Shown: piece by piece, positions 62,548 through 64,000 of the stretch
How positions within the stretch are numbered: the stretch's first letter is position 1
How the letters are laid out: every line of letters starts with the position of its first letter
Assembly: GCA_965221295.1 (NCBI GenBank)
Contig: OZ244879.1
Span: 3,038,001-3,102,000, forward strand
Reading direction: 5' to 3'
Source: Bin87 sp965221295
GTDB taxonomy: Bacteria > Chloroflexota > Dehalococcoidia > Lucifugimonadales > UBA3495
DNA: 64,000 nt
Program-made: the position numbers and the translations under genes
Notes under the pieces: model-generated
Database searches by the model: none
The model's input: only the letters and a program-made list of their open reading frames with translations
Told to the model about the DNA's origin: nothing

Positions 62548-63993
62548 ATGAGCATGTCCCACCGATTCCAGCGTTATGACCTTGACGAACGCTATTTTGA
62601 CGAGATGTTCCTTCCGCAAGGAGCGCCTCGGCCGCACTGCCAGCAGCTGTTCGACGACCTTGCCAGCATTTCAGACGAGCAGTTGGCCAGCGTCCAGGAA
62701 CGGGTGACCCGCTCCTTTTCCAACGAGGGAATCACCTTCACGGTGTACGGAGACGAAGAAGCCGAGGAACGCATCATCCCCGTGGATTGCATCCCCCGTC
62801 TGCTCCCCAAGGCCGAGTGGGACTTCCTGGAAGCCGGCCTGACGCAACGCCTGCGCACCCTGAATCTGTTCCTGCAGGACGTGTACGGCGACGCCCGCAT
62901 CGTGGCCGACGGGGTCATTCCCGCCGAGGTGGTGTTCGGCTGCCCCCAATACCGCCCGGAGATGCGCGGTTTCACCCCGCCGCAGGGTACCTGGGTAGCC
63001 GTCTGCGGAACCGACGTGGTGCGCACCAACGACGGATTTCGCGTGCTGGAAGACAACCTGCGTGTGCCCTCCGGCGTGTCGTACATGATCGCCAACCGCA
63101 AGGCCGCCAAAGCCAGCCTGCGGCGCCTGTACCGCGATTCTCGCGTGGAGGAGGTTGAACACTACGGCCGGTTCCTTCGGGACACCCTTTTGGAACTGGC
63201 GCCCGATGGCCGGGAAACTCCCAGGATCGCCCTGCTCACCCCCGGCGTGTACAACTCCGCGTTCTACGAGCACATGTTCCTCTCTCGCGAGATCGGCGCC
63301 GAACTGGTGGAGGGCCGCGATTTGGCCGTCAGGGACGGATTCCTCTACATGCGCACCACCACCGGGTTGGAACGCATCGACGTCCTCTACCGGAGGGTGG
63401 ACGACGACTTTCTGGATCCCAAGGTCTTCCGCTCTGATTCGGCGCTGGGCGTCCCCGGCCTGATGGAAGCCTACCGAGCCGGCAACGTGGCGCTGGCCAA
63501 CGCTCCGGGCACCGGCGTCGCCGACGACAAGAGCGTTTACGCCTACGTTCCCGACATGGTGCGCTACTACCTGAACGACCAGCCGCTGCTGGAGAACGTC
63601 GAGACCTATCTTTGCCGCGACCCGGATAGCCTGGCCTACACCCTGGACAACCTGGACAAACTGGTGGTCAAACGCGTCGGCGAATCTGGCGGCTACGGCA
63701 TGTTGATTGGCGCGCACGCCACCCCCGCCGAGCGGGCCGAATACGCCGAGCAAATCCGCGCCAACCCGCCCGATTTCATATCCCAGCCGACGCTCGCCCT
63801 CTCCCGCTCGCCCTGCCTTTGCGAGGGAAGATTCGAGCCGCGCCACGTTGACCTGCGACCGTTCATCCTCCATGGACGCCAAACTCGAATCGTTCCCGGA
63901 GCCTTTTGCCGCGTCGCCCTCCGCCGGGGCAGCCTGGTGGTCAACAGCAGCCAGGGCGGTGGCGGCAAGGACGTCTGGGTGCTGCAGGACTGA
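62548..63993 (+). CDS. Circularly permuted type 2 ATP-grasp protein
   Basis: This 481-residue protein has the family pattern: FDEMFLPQGAPRPHCQQLFDDL near the N-terminus, FTVYGDEEAEERIIPVDCIPRLL, RGFTPPQGTWVAVCGTDVVR, LEDNLRVPSGVSYMIANRK and KRVGESGGYGMLIGAHA near the C-terminus. These proteins are peptide-ligase-like enzymes usually encoded beside an alpha-E domain protein and a transglutaminase-like protease; that neighbour is probably just past the window's right end. The start at 62548 (ATG-TCC) fits; the natural length is about 470-490. Confidence 0.92.
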   Translation: MSMSHRFQRYDLDERYFDEMFLPQGAPRPHCQQLFDDLASISDEQLASVQERVTRSFSNEGITFTVYGDEEAEERIIPVDCIPRLLPKAEWDFLEAGLTQRLRTLNLFLQDVYGDARIVADGVIPAEVVFGCPQYRPEMRGFTPPQGTWVAVCGTDVVRTNDGFRVLEDNLRVPSGVSYMIANRKAAKASLRRLYRDSRVEEVEHYGRFLRDTLLELAPDGRETPRIALLTPGVYNSAFYEHMFLSREIGAELVEGRDLAVRDGFLYMRTTTGLERIDVLYRRVDDDFLDPKVFRSDSALGVPGLMEAYRAGNVALANAPGTGVADDKSVYAYVPDMVRYYLNDQPLLENVETYLCRDPDSLAYTLDNLDKLVVKRVGESGGYGMLIGAHATPAERAEYAEQIRANPPDFISQPTLALSRSPCLCEGRFEPRHVDLRPFILHGRQTRIVPGAFCRVALRRGSLVVNSSQGGGGKDVWVLQD

Positions 63994-64000
63994 TTGCAAT

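Overview
The window is a GC-rich bacterial chromosome segment of about 60 genes with no phage, plasmid or transposase genes. Gene content (fused EtfB-EtfA, paired short MaoC proteins, CaiB-type CoA transferase with a CitE-like lyase, LppX-like lipoprotein, R3H/AAA ATPase, very large FtsX permeases, many palindromic repeats) fits Chloroflexota, perhaps a Dehalococcoidia/SAR202-like lineage. That placement is inference; there is no rRNA gene here to test it.

Layout. 0-5 kb: edge of an MFS gene, a DUF1015 gene, a repeat array, a quinol nitric oxide reductase lacking its N-terminal domain, and tRNA-Arg(CCT) and tRNA-Ala(CGC). 5-10 kb: EVE-domain protein, a dUTPase/dCTP-deaminase-like gene coupled to queG, groEL with a good promoter, and a carboxymuconolactone-decarboxylase-like gene. 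10.7-12.5 kb: a restriction-modification pair, a NotI-family endonuclease coupled by an ATGA overlap to a Dam-type adenine methylase. 12.6-24 kb: rph, pncB, the ETF fusion, an MrfA/YprA-like helicase, NAD-dependent formate dehydrogenase, two small genes (YkgJ-like, DUF2277), and the CoA transferase/lyase pair. 24-37 kb: two tandem 1134-aa ABC permeases, a coiled-coil protein, a long CARDB surface protein and a second secreted protein. 37-46 kb: pdxS-pdxT, an R3H/AAA ATPase, tmk, two lipoproteins and a DHA2-type MFS transporter. 46-58 kb: aldo/keto reductase, DUF5131 protein, hydroxyacid dehydrogenase, MBL hydrolase, two Na+/H+ antiporters, a DRTGG protein, and a small cluster with a pentapeptide-repeat protein, a SelW/Rdx-type selenoprotein and two MaoC proteins. 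58.6-64 kb: a repeat array abutting a damaged Ig-repeat surface gene, then a type 2 circularly permuted ATP-grasp gene.

The strongest hidden item is the selenoprotein at 57201-57515. Its reading frame runs through an in-frame TGA in a C-V-P-U motif, and a SECIS-like hairpin follows the TGA, so standard gene callers would miss or split it. The second theme is a family of palindromic repeats (ends TGTCATTGCGAG/CTCGCAATGACA) at seven loci. They form tandem arrays of up to six units, several abut 3' ends of genes, and one cuts off a surface-protein gene.
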